The notes: a model not told the origin generated them from the letters alone. 9,168 bases of DNA from Litorimonas sp963922935 (GCA_963922935.1 CAWUKE010000083.1:1-9168), one strand, 5' to 3'; counted from the stretch's first letter, positions 1-6,300 are shown. Numbers and translations: made by a program.

Positions 1-3
1 CGC

Positions 4-606
4 TTAGCCGATAAGACCCAAGCTTTCCAGCACGGGCAGAACACCCTGCTTTCGATCAACGGGATGGACCGTCAGACCCGCCGCCCGGGCGCCCTCAATA
101 TTTTTTTTCGTATCTTCAAAAAACCAGATATCCGCCGGATTGGGATGGCCCAGCCGGGCCAGCGCCATCTCATAAATTTCGCGATCCGGCTTTGCGGCTT
201 TAAGGATATGTGACGCCATGGGCGGGTCGAACAGGTCGGGCAGGTCGATCATCTGGCCTAGATGTGCCCAATGCAGCGCATTCGTATTGGACAGGCAGGC
301 CGTGCGATGCCTGGCTTTGAGGGATTGGATCGCCTCAACCACGCCGCGGAAGGGCGCGTGAACCCAACTATTCCAGAGAGCAGGGACGTCCTCGGGCGCA
401 AGATCGAGATCAAAGACGCGCGGAAAAGCCTCGCAAAACTCTGCGCTCGTCGAAAGCCCCCGCTCATAGCGGCGCGTCGCCGGGTCCATCTGAAACCGAT
501 CGTCAATTTCCTCGCGATCAAAGCCCGTCATCTCGGCGAGCGCTTCAAAGCCGACCCATGGGACCACAACGCCGCCGAGATCGAAGAGGAGGATGGGGGT
601 GGTCAT
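4..606 (-). CDS. HAD-superfamily phosphatase (subclass IA, YihX-like)
   Basis: Predicted cytoplasmic HAD hydrolase of 200 aa, a normal length for this group. The nucleophile motif is FDLGGVVV with D9; the usual second Asp (D+2) is Gly, as in YihX-type proteins whose motif reads FDLGNV. Other motifs are LSNTN (S106) for motif II, K139 in AAKPD for motif III, and E164-D165 in FFEDTKKN for motif IV. The cap lies between about residues 15 and 85. Known relatives dephosphorylate small phosphometabolites such as glucose-1-phosphate, but the substrate here cannot be read from sequence. The start at 606 is preferred over an upstream in-frame start at 636 because translation begins MTTPILLFDLGG, a GGAAGG ribosome site lies just upstream, and the ATG overlaps the stop of the preceding gene (ATGA). 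It is the last visible gene of the trmL-hemF operon; its relation to heme synthesis is unknown. Confidence 0.88.
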   Translation of the reverse strand: MTTPILLFDLGGVVVPWVGFEALAEMTGFDREEIDDRFQMDPATRRYERGLSTSAEFCEAFPRVFDLDLAPEDVPALWNSWVHAPFRGVVEAIQSLKARHRTACLSNTNALHWAHLGQMIDLPDLFDPPMASHILKAAKPDREIYEMALARLGHPNPADIWFFEDTKKNIEGARAAGLTVHPVDRKQGVLPVLESLGLIG

Positions 607-1049
607 TTTTCGGCCTTCCAACCGCATTGTCGGCATGTCTCAAAAAAATACCATTTCATCCAGCGTTGACTAATTAGTGGGTCCCCGCATTGTTGGCATT
701 TGAGATAGTCGGGCACCCGTTCAGCCCTCAATTGGAAGGGGTCTCTCAAGCCATTCCCTCGAAGAAGTCCAGGGAGGTGAATATAGGGATCGTTGACGAT
801 ATATATTACGTCGCGGGTCCGCCAAAAGAACCAGGAATTCCACGCCATTATGAATAACCACGTCAACATAAAAAACAGAATGAAAAGCGGGTCCTCGCCT
901 CGTCCTTTAAACGTTAGGGTGAAAATAATTGTCAGTAATAGGAGCCCGATAGGCGTAACAATTTTCAGGTGAAAGTTGTGGATTGGTTCTAGCCGCGCAC
1001 GTGCGCTAGCAAACGTTTGCCCTTTGATCGGCTTGAAGATTAGGGCCAT
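603..1049 (-). CDS. Two-helix membrane protein with C-terminal zinc ribbon, function unknown
   Basis: A 148-aa protein I do not recognise as a named family. Two hydrophobic segments are visible at about residues 29-47 and 55-77, separated by a short charged turn (KGRGEDP). After a roughly 40-residue soluble stretch, the C-terminus carries CQQC (C118, C121) and CRQC (C139, C142), a CxxC-x17-CxxC zinc-ribbon pattern ending six residues before the stop. The start at 1049 (MALIFKPIKG) overlaps the hemF stop by 10 nt; a longer reading from 1196 would lie wholly inside hemF and is rejected. The stop overlaps the next gene's start in ATGA. GC content over 661-1020 is about 48% by hand count, against about 60% in flanking lines, suggesting a different history or relaxed composition. 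A metal-binding or protein-binding role at the inner membrane is inference. Confidence 0.75.
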   Translation of the reverse strand: MALIFKPIKGQTFASARARLEPIHNFHLKIVTPIGLLLLTIIFTLTFKGRGEDPLFILFFMLTWLFIMAWNSWFFWRTRDVIYIVNDPYIHLPGLLRGNGLRDPFQLRAERVPDYLKCQQCGDPLISQRWMKWYFFETCRQCGWKAEK

Positions 1050-1915
1050 TTCACCACCGGCGGCATTGAACTTAGGATCGTCTTGACGTTCCCGCCTGTC
1101 TTCAGCCCAAAGGTCGTGCCGCGATCCCAGAGGAGGTTGAATTCCACATAACGGCCGCGGAGAATGAGTTGTTCTTCGCGCTGGGCATCCGTCCAAGGCT
1201 CAATCATGCGCCGGCGGGCGATGGGGATATAGGCGTCAAGGAAGGCGCGGCCCACATCTTGGGTGAAGGCGAAGTCGGCATCCCAGTTTCCACTGTTCAG
1301 GCGGTCATAAAAGATGCCGCCAATCCCGCGCGGTTCATCCCGGTGGTGGAGGTGGAAATATTCATCACACCACTCGCGGTACCGTTTCCCATCACGGTCA
1401 TGGGCTTCACAAGGGGCTTGCATGGCGGCGTGGAAATGTTTGGCGTCGTCCGTGTCTTGGGATCGCTGATCCCATTGCACAGGCGTCAGGTCCGCACCGC
1501 CGCCGAACCAGTCCTGTGTGGTCACGATGTAGCGCGTATTCATATGCACGGCCGGAACGCGTGGATTATGCAGGTGTGCGATCAGGCTGATGCCCGCCGC
1601 CCAAAAGCGCGGGTCTTTGTCCGCGCCGGGCACGCGGGCGGCCATCTCTTCGGTGAACTCGCCTTGGACAACGCTGATATGGACGCCGCATTTTTCAAAG
1701 AAGCGCCCGCGCAACATGCCGCCCGTGCCGCCGCCTCCGTTCTCCACGGCTCGCTGCCAGTCTTCATAAACGAATTGGCCCGGCTCTCCGGGATAGAGGT
1801 CTTCAGGGGCATCGCGTTCGAGCGCTTCAAATTCGCCGCAGATTTGATCCCGCAGCGATTTAAACCACGCCGCTGCAGTCTCTTTACGGCTCTCGAAATC
1901 GGGTTGGTCGCTCAT
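1040..1915 (-). CDS. hemF: Oxygen-dependent coproporphyrinogen III oxidase HemF
   Basis: Cytoplasmic enzyme that oxidatively decarboxylates coproporphyrinogen III to protoporphyrinogen IX using O2, a late heme-biosynthesis step. At 291 aa it has the usual length. Family hallmarks are GGGGTGGMLRGRFFEKCGV (about 60-78), HNPRVPAVHMNTRY (116-129), WFGGGADLTP (136-145), RGIGGIFYD (196-204) and the C-terminal block RGTTFGLKTGGN (265-276) followed by ILSSMPP (280-286). The start at 1915 shares an ATGA overlap with the trmL stop. The gene sits 640 nt from the divergent bc1 operon, whose b- and c-type hemes depend on this pathway; the link is suggestive but unproven. The enzyme needs oxygen, so the organism at least tolerates aerobic growth. 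Whether an anaerobic HemN also exists cannot be seen here. Confidence 0.97.
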   Translation of the reverse strand: MSDQPDFESRKETAAAWFKSLRDQICGEFEALERDAPEDLYPGEPGQFVYEDWQRAVENGGGGTGGMLRGRFFEKCGVHISVVQGEFTEEMAARVPGADKDPRFWAAGISLIAHLHNPRVPAVHMNTRYIVTTQDWFGGGADLTPVQWDQRSQDTDDAKHFHAAMQAPCEAHDRDGKRYREWCDEYFHLHHRDEPRGIGGIFYDRLNSGNWDADFAFTQDVGRAFLDAYIPIARRRMIEPWTDAQREEQLILRGRYVEFNLLWDRGTTFGLKTGGNVKTILSSMPPVVKWP

Positions 1916-2352
1916 GAGGTCGCCCCCTGCCGCAGCTGCTCAAAAAGGGCAATGGCGACTGTGTTGGACAGGTTGAGCGAGCGCGTGCCGGGCTGCAGCG
2001 GGATCAGCACGCGCAGATCGACCGCCTGGTGAACCTCCTCTGGCACGCCGCCACTTTCGCGACCAAAGATAAGGTGGTCGTCAGGGTGCAGCGTCACGTC
2101 TGTCAGCGGGGCGTCCGCGCGTACCGTGAAAAGCACTTTCCGCGCGGGCGTTTTTGCATAGGCGGCCCAATTGGCATGACGGTTCAGATGGACAGCAGCG
2201 CCATAATCCATGGCGGCGCGGCGCACGTCTTTGGTGGCCAGCGGAAAGCCCGTCGGTTCGATCACATGCAAATCTGCGCCAAAGCAGGCACAACTGCGCA
2301 AGATATTGCCAAAGTTTCCGGCGATTTCCGGTTGGTAGAGCACGATTGCCAT
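1912..2352 (-). CDS. trmL: tRNA (cytidine(34)-2'-O)-methyltransferase TrmL
   Basis: SPOUT-class methylase that uses S-adenosylmethionine to modify the ribose of the wobble nucleotide in tRNA-Leu isoacceptors (activity known for E. coli TrmL). The 146-aa protein shows the knotted-fold signatures: VLYQPEIAGNFGNILR at the N-terminus, HVIEPTGFPL (29-38), the cofactor loop FGRESGGVP (97-104) and RSLNLSNTVAIALFE (124-138). The first motif reads NFGN where the E. coli protein has NTGN. The start at 2352 (MAIVLYQP) aligns with the family; an in-frame GTG at 2379 would add nine residues without family support. No strong Shine-Dalgarno sequence precedes it. It is the first gene of the four-gene minus-strand operon and overlaps hemF by ATGA. 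Confidence 0.93.
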   Translation of the reverse strand: MAIVLYQPEIAGNFGNILRSCACFGADLHVIEPTGFPLATKDVRRAAMDYGAAVHLNRHANWAAYAKTPARKVLFTVRADAPLTDVTLHPDDHLIFGRESGGVPEEVHQAVDLRVLIPLQPGTRSLNLSNTVAIALFEQLRQGATS

Positions 2353-2552
2353 AGGGCGTCTTAACAGGCGAAAAACCACTGCGTCATGCGAATCTGCAGG
2401 GGCTCGACTGCATTTGGGCTGTGAAATTGCGCTACTTTGACGCCATTCGAGTCTGGCTTTTGCGCCTATATGGTTTTACAGACGCTTCGCACCGACCGAG
2501 TCTCTTTCGAGGTCTCCGTAGGTGGGGACTAAAAAAGCAAGGCGACAAGACA
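2353..2552. promoter_or_regulatory. Divergent trmL/petA leader with three GANTC sites
   Basis: This 200-bp region separates the ATGs of the divergent trmL and petA operons and must hold both promoters. GANTC, the alphaproteobacterial CcrM methylation site, occurs at 2390-2394 (GAATC), 2449-2453 (GAGTC) and 2498-2502 (GAGTC). My manual scan found only three more sites in the rest of the window. On the plus strand a TTGACG (2437-2442) and a TATATG (2467-2472) are visible, but their 24-nt spacing is too long for a standard promoter, so I do not place a start site. The petA ribosome site is probably AAGG at 2539-2542. The petA frame stays open upstream to a GTG at 2421, but those 44 residues do not match the Rieske family. 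Confidence 0.55.
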
Positions 2553-3113
2553 ATGGCCGAAACCGGCATTATCCATCATGACGACCTCCCAGAGGATGAT
2601 GGCAAACGTGATTTCATCTTTCTCGCAGCAGGCGCACTTGGCGCTGTCGGCGCGGCCAATATTGGTTGGACGCTGGTTAAGCAGATGGACAAGGCTGCTG
2701 ATACGCTCGCGCTGGGTTCCATCGAGATTGATGTTGGTAAGGTGGCTGAAGGCCAGCAGCTTAAAGTGCTGTGGCGCGGTAAGCCCGTTTTCGTACGTCA
2801 CCGCACCTCAGCAGAGATCGCAGCGGCGGAAGCAGATGATGCGGCCAACCTTCCAGACCCACAAACCGACGCGGAACGATTGGTCGCAGGCCCAGATGGG
2901 AACCTAAAGCCGCAATATCTCGTTCAAGTGGGTGTCTGCACGCACTTTGGCTGTGTGCCGGTTGGCGAGGCGGGCGACTATGACGGCTGGTTCTGCCCCT
3001 GTCATGGTAGCCACTACGATACGTCTGGTCGCATTCGCAAAGGCCCCGCGCCGCGCAATATGGAAGTGCCGCCTTACGAATATCTGTCCGATAGCGTGAT
3101 CAAGGTCGGCTAG
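2553..3113 (+). CDS. petA: Rieske iron-sulfur subunit of cytochrome bc1
   Basis: The 186-aa Rieske protein carries electrons from ubiquinol at the Qo site to cytochrome c1. The cluster-binding motifs are CTHFGC (C129, H131, C134) and CPCHGSHYD (C148, C150, H151, S153, Y155). The four ligands (C129, H131, C148, H151) and the disulfide pair (C134, C150) are all present, as are the S and Y that tune the redox potential. The N-terminal anchor spans about residues 21-43, preceded by GKRDFIF, a Tat-like signal with KR where relatives such as Paracoccus have RR. The position after the first ligand His is Phe instead of the common Leu. The head lies in the periplasm. The start at 2553 gives the expected N-terminus and is the first gene of petABC. 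Confidence 0.96.
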   Translation: MAETGIIHHDDLPEDDGKRDFIFLAAGALGAVGAANIGWTLVKQMDKAADTLALGSIEIDVGKVAEGQQLKVLWRGKPVFVRHRTSAEIAAAEADDAANLPDPQTDAERLVAGPDGNLKPQYLVQVGVCTHFGCVPVGEAGDYDGWFCPCHGSHYDTSGRIRKGPAPRNMEVPPYEYLSDSVIKVG

Positions 3114-3178
3114 AACCGCTGCAGGCGTTCGAAACGAAGACGAGATAAGACAAAGACAAGACGGAAAGTAACAAAGCA
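3114..3178 (+). other. petA-petB intercistronic spacer with AAGAC repeats
   Basis: The spacer is purine-rich over its second half and contains four copies of AAGAC at 3137-3141, 3147-3151, 3153-3157 and 3158-3162, followed by the petB ribosome site. It has no evident hairpin, so petA and petB probably share one transcript with an unstructured ribosome landing area. The repeat may be chance in an A-rich leader. Confidence 0.4.
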
Positions 3179-4456
3179 ATGGCTGGACATTCCACTTACG
3201 AACCGAAAGGCAATATTGCGCGCTGGATGGATGCGCGTCTGCCGATCGTGCGTATGGGCGCAGATTTCATGACGTTCCCGACACCGCGGAACCTCAACTA
3301 TTGGTGGACGTTTGGCGGCATCTTGATGCTCTGCCTGATGATCCAGATCATTTCCGGTGTGATTTTGGGCATGCACTATGTCGCTCACATCGATCATGCG
3401 TTTGACTCGGTCCAGCGGATCCGTCGTGACGTGCCTTATGGCTGGTTGATCCAATCCACACACGCGGTGGGGGCGTCCATGTTCTTCCTCGCCGTTTATA
3501 TGCACATCTTTCGAGCGCTTTATTACGGAAGCTATAAAGCCCCGCGCGAAGTCCTCTGGATTATTGGGTGTCTGATTTACCTCGTTATGATGGCGACAGC
3601 CTTCTTGGGCTACACACTGCCTTGGGGTCAGATGTCCTTCTGGGGCGCGACCGTGATTACCGGCTTCTTTGGCGCCGTACCTGTCGTCGGCCAAGGGCTG
3701 CAAGAATGGCTGCTGGGTGGTTATGCCGTGGATAATGCCACGCTGACCCGCTTCTACAGCCTGCACTATCTTCTGCCTTTCGTGATTGCGGGTCTGTCAG
3801 GCCTGCACATTTGGGCGCTGCACGTGACAGGGTCAAACAACCCGATTGGCGTGAGCAATAAGGTCAAAACCGACGCGCTGCCTTTCCACCCTTACTTCAC
3901 AGTCAAAGACATGTTCGCGGTGGCGGTCTTCTTGATCATCTTCGCCTTCTTCCTGTTCTACCTGCCGGATGCGCTCGGTCACGCGGATAACTATATCCCA
4001 GGCGATCCCCTGACGACACCTGCGCACATCGTGCCAGAGTGGTACTTCTTGCCCTTCTACGCAATCCTGCGGGCTGTGCCGGATAAGCTGATGGGCATCC
4101 TGCTGATGTTTGGGGCGATTGCTGTGCTGTTTGTGCTGCCTTGGCTCGACACATCCAAAGTCCGCTCCATGCGCTTCCGCCCGATTGCACGCTGGTTCTT
4201 CTTTATCTTCGTCGTCTGCTGCTTCCTACTGGGCTGGGCTGGCAAAGAGACGCCTGATAATGAGTGGATGTTTGGCATGTCTTATTATCGGATGAGCCAG
4301 ATCACGACGCTTTACTACTTCGCTTACTTCTTGGTGATCCTGCCGATTTTGGGCTTGGTTGAAAATCCAGAGAAACGACCAGCGTCAATTACGCAATCGA
4401 TCTTGAGCGGTGATAAACCTGCTCAGGGGCAAACTGCTCTCGCGCCTGCTGAATAG
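3179..4456 (+). CDS. petB: Cytochrome b subunit of the bc1 complex
   Basis: Membrane core of ubiquinol-cytochrome c reductase, 425 aa, a full-length bacterial cytochrome b with eight expected helices. Heme ligands are H95 (QSTHAVG) and H109 (VYMHIF) on helix B and H196 (SLHYLLP) and H210 (GLHIWALH) on helix D. Both pairs are 14 residues apart, as in mitochondrial and bacterial homologues: H95/H196 for heme bL, H109/H210 for heme bH. The Qo-site motif PEWY is at 286-289 and the conserved LPWGQMSFWG block at 147-156. It follows petA after 65 nt that hold four AAGAC pentamers; GGAAAG at 3163-3168 is the likely ribosome site. The stop codon lies inside a 9-bp perfect hairpin (4439-4463). Confidence 0.98.
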   Translation: MAGHSTYEPKGNIARWMDARLPIVRMGADFMTFPTPRNLNYWWTFGGILMLCLMIQIISGVILGMHYVAHIDHAFDSVQRIRRDVPYGWLIQSTHAVGASMFFLAVYMHIFRALYYGSYKAPREVLWIIGCLIYLVMMATAFLGYTLPWGQMSFWGATVITGFFGAVPVVGQGLQEWLLGGYAVDNATLTRFYSLHYLLPFVIAGLSGLHIWALHVTGSNNPIGVSNKVKTDALPFHPYFTVKDMFAVAVFLIIFAFFLFYLPDALGHADNYIPGDPLTTPAHIVPEWYFLPFYAILRAVPDKLMGILLMFGAIAVLFVLPWLDTSKVRSMRFRPIARWFFFIFVVCCFLLGWAGKETPDNEWMFGMSYYRMSQITTLYYFAYFLVILPILGLVENPEKRPASITQSILSGDKPAQGQTALAPAE

Positions 4457-4463
4457 GCGCGAG
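4439..4463 (+). other. Hairpin spanning the petB stop codon
   Basis: The 9-nt arm CTCGCGCCT (4439-4447) is perfectly complementary to AGGCGCGAG (4455-4463), with a 7-nt loop. The petB TAG stop (4454-4456) lies at the loop/arm edge. No T-tract follows, so it is not a standard terminator. It is followed by the AT-rich self-complementary ATAATATTAT at 4477-4486. A GC-rich stem with an adjacent AU-rich stretch between two operon genes fits an mRNA processing or 3'-end stability element; this role is inferred. Confidence 0.55.
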
Positions 4464-4516
4464 GTATATCTTCGACATAATATTATTCTGGCGAGACAAA
4501 CGCGGGACGAACTGAC

Positions 4517-5386
4517 ATGGCCCTTAAGACCATCAAAACACTTCTCATTGGGGGCATCACCGTTGCGGCGGCGATCACAGGTGTTGCGATCGCAGCAGGT
4601 GGGGATGATAGCTATAAGAACGGCTATAAGATGGCCCACCCGAGTTGGTCCTTTGATGGGGCCTTTGGGGGTTACGACCGCGAGGCAATGCAACGCGGCT
4701 ATCAAGTTTATGTCGAAGTCTGCAGGGCTTGCCACAATCTAGACCATTTGGCGTTTCGCCACTTGGGCGATAAAGGCGCACCGTTCTATAACGAGGAATA
4801 TAAAAACCCGAACGATAACCCGCTCATAAAGAATATCGCGGCCGAATATATGGTTGCTGACATCGATAGCGAAACCGGCGACGTAATCGAACGTCCAGGC
4901 ATTCCGGCAGACTATTTCCCGCCGATTTGGCCAAATGACGCGGCCGCACGGGGCAGCAATGGCGGGGCGTTGCCGCCTGATCTCTCCCTAATGGTCAAAG
5001 CCCGAGGGGACGGTGCAGACTATGTCTACAACCTTCTGCTCGCCTATAGTCACCCAAAGCCAGACGATATGGAAGTCCTGCCGGGGCTGCATTATAATCC
5101 CGTTATGTCTGGCGGTAAGATCGCCATGGCGCCCCAGTTGCAGCCTCTGGAGGGTGTGTTTGAATATATGGAGCGTGACGGCGTTGAGCAGCCTGAAGCG
5201 ACCGTTGAGCAAATGGCGTCTGACCTGACACAGTTCTTGGCGTGGAGCGCCGATCCCAAGCTGGAAGTCCGCAAGGAAATTGGCTTTATGAGCCTTGGTT
5301 ATCTGTTGCTGCTCAGCGTTCTCTTATGGCTGTCTTACAAACGTATTTGGAAGCGCTTGAAGGTGGCTGAAGCTAAAGCGGACTAA
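4517..5386 (+). CDS. petC: Cytochrome c1 subunit of the bc1 complex
   Basis: The 289-aa periplasmic cytochrome c1 receives electrons from the Rieske head and passes them to soluble or membrane cytochrome c. A signal peptide covers about residues 1-27 (hydrophobic 9-26, likely cleavage near AIAA). Heme c is attached at CRACH (C69, C72, H73); the distal ligand is probably M204 in KIAMAPQL. Conserved PPDLSLMVKAR (153-163) supports the family. A single C-terminal membrane anchor spans about 256-273 (FMSLGYLLLLSVLLWLSY), followed by a basic stop-transfer tail on the cytoplasmic side. It lies 60 nt after petB and ends the operon ahead of a strong terminator. Length and all key residues look intact. 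Confidence 0.97.
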   Translation: MALKTIKTLLIGGITVAAAITGVAIAAGGDDSYKNGYKMAHPSWSFDGAFGGYDREAMQRGYQVYVEVCRACHNLDHLAFRHLGDKGAPFYNEEYKNPNDNPLIKNIAAEYMVADIDSETGDVIERPGIPADYFPPIWPNDAAARGSNGGALPPDLSLMVKARGDGADYVYNLLLAYSHPKPDDMEVLPGLHYNPVMSGGKIAMAPQLQPLEGVFEYMERDGVEQPEATVEQMASDLTQFLAWSADPKLEVRKEIGFMSLGYLLLLSVLLWLSYKRIWKRLKVAEAKAD

Positions 5387-5408
5387 GCGTTGGCCTATCA
5401 TTGGATAA

Positions 5409-5439
5409 AGAAAGGGACGCCCACTAGCGTCCCTTTTTC
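5409..5439. terminator. Bidirectional intrinsic terminator between petC and the cobalamin adenosyltransferase gene
   Basis: AAAGGGACGC (5411-5420) pairs perfectly with GCGTCCCTTT (5427-5436) around a six-base loop, and five T residues (5434-5438) follow on the plus strand. On the minus strand the same stem is followed by a T-rich stretch (TTTCTTTAT), so it can serve both convergent units, petABC and the HIG1/PduO pair. Confidence 0.9.
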
Positions 5440-5473
5440 TTTTGAGCCTTGGCCTGTCTGACTGAGCCGGAAC

Positions 5474-6049
5474 CTACCGCGTGGCGCCCGGGACCCACAA
5501 TACGTCGGCTTCGCCTTGATCATTACACCAGCGGGCGGCGACAAATAGAAAGTCCGACAGGCGGTTGATATAACGCAGCGCTTCTGGATTGACGGCGCTT
5601 TCCTGGCTCAAAGCGACCATGGTGCGTTCGGCGCGGCGAGCGACGGTGCGGGCCTGATGCAAATAGGCGGCGGGTGGATGACCGCCAGGCAGCACAAAGC
5701 TTTTGAGCGGTTCCATATCATCATTAAGCGCGTCGAGTTCAGTTTCTAGGCGCGTGGTTTGCTCTGGAACGACCCGCAGCGCATATTCCGCATCCGCGTC
5801 ACCGTCTTTGGGCAGGGGCGTGGCAAGGTCCGCGCCGAGGTCGAATAACTCGTTCTGGATGCGAGCGAGCATGGCGTCCAGCCGTTGGTTTTCCAGCTGA
5901 AGACGCGCCAGACCGATCACGGAATTTGTCTCGTCCACATCGCCGTAAGCCGCGACGCGCAGACTGTCTTTGCTCAGACGTGATCCATCGACGAGGCCCG
6001 TCGAGCCATCATCGCCGGTGCGCGTATAGATCTTATTGAGTTTAACCAT
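5474..6049 (-). CDS. pduO: PduO-type ATP:cob(I)alamin adenosyltransferase
   Basis: Cytoplasmic trimeric enzyme that transfers adenosine from ATP to cob(I)alamin to make adenosylcobalamin, cofactor of methylmalonyl-CoA mutase and other radical enzymes. The 191-aa protein shows the PduO/MMAB signatures: TRTGDDGSTGL (9-19) for ATP binding, SKDS then YGDVDETNS (35-43), FVLPGG (118-123), ARTVARRAER (133-142) and RYINRLSDFLFVAAR (159-173). It is unrelated in fold to BtuR/CobA-type enzymes. The symbol denotes the family; there is no propanediol-utilisation operon here. The start at 6049 overlaps the upstream HIG1-like gene by 8 nt, indicating co-translation. No cobalamin riboswitch is evident upstream of the pair, but a short one could be missed by eye. 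Confidence 0.94.
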   Translation of the reverse strand: MVKLNKIYTRTGDDGSTGLVDGSRLSKDSLRVAAYGDVDETNSVIGLARLQLENQRLDAMLARIQNELFDLGADLATPLPKDGDADAEYALRVVPEQTTRLETELDALNDDMEPLKSFVLPGGHPPAAYLHQARTVARRAERTMVALSQESAVNPEALRYINRLSDFLFVAARWCNDQGEADVLWVPGATR

Positions 6050-6242
6050 TGCGGACGCGGAAAGCGAGATAGAGCAAGAGCAGGGCGACGGCTTGCGCGC
6101 CGACGCGTTTCCACATCCAGTCGTTGGATTTTTCGCGAGCGCCTTCGCCTGTGCGGGTCATGCTAAAGCCGCCGGATACAAGCGTGACGACCACATAAAG
6201 CATCATCGCCGCCGCGCCGATTAGAAGAATATAAAATAGCAT
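6042..6242 (-). CDS. HIG1-domain twin-transmembrane protein
   Basis: A 66-aa inner-membrane protein with two helices, about residues 3-22 and 46-62, joined by a polar loop. The segment SNDWMWKRVGAQ (39-50) matches the HIG1 signature, which in relatives reads roughly NKLMRxRVxxQ; R46 and Q50 of the RxxxQ core are kept, while the earlier Arg is Trp44. HIG1 proteins such as yeast Rcf1 attach to cytochrome oxidase and bc1-oxidase supercomplexes; the bacterial role is less defined. A good ribosome site (AAAGGAC) lies just upstream of the start. It overlaps the adenosyltransferase gene, a pairing I recall as recurrent in Alphaproteobacteria. Its closeness to petABC may reflect a respiratory role. 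Confidence 0.78.
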   Translation of the reverse strand: MLFYILLIGAAAMMLYVVVTLVSGGFSMTRTGEGAREKSNDWMWKRVGAQAVALLLLYLAFRVRNG

Positions 6243-6269
6243 TGAAATGTCCTTTGGCTTGTCGCCTTC

Positions 6270-6300
6270 TATATACGGATGAGCAGCGATTGCGCTGCAA
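6270..6300 (-). promoter_or_regulatory. Candidate promoter and palindrome upstream of the HIG1-like gene
   Basis: Read on the minus strand, TTGCAG (6295-6300) and GTATAT/TATATA (6270-6276) are 18-19 nt apart, a weak match to a housekeeping promoter about 30 nt from the start codon. The spacer overlaps the inverted repeat GCAGCG-ATTG-CGCTGC (6283-6298), which could be an operator. Both are visual calls. Confidence 0.25.

Noticed and set aside
262..669. Plus-strand open frame opposite the HAD phosphatase
   Set aside because: Shadow of the HAD gene in a high-GC region; no family features or ribosome site.
1050..1196. Longer start for the zinc-ribbon protein
   Set aside because: It would lie entirely within hemF, whose identity and frame are certain; the ATG at 1049 fits the overlapping operon pattern.
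1169..2032. Long plus-strand frame opposite hemF and trmL
   Set aside because: Antisense to two certain genes and with no recognisable domain.
2353..2379. GTG start at 2379 for TrmL
   Set aside because: The added residues do not match the family, whose proteins begin at the VLYQPEI strand.
2421..2552. In-frame 44-residue N-terminal extension of PetA from a GTG start
   Set aside because: The Rieske family begins just before the anchor helix, the ATG at 2553 gives a normal 186-aa protein with a ribosome site, and the extension has no family-like content.
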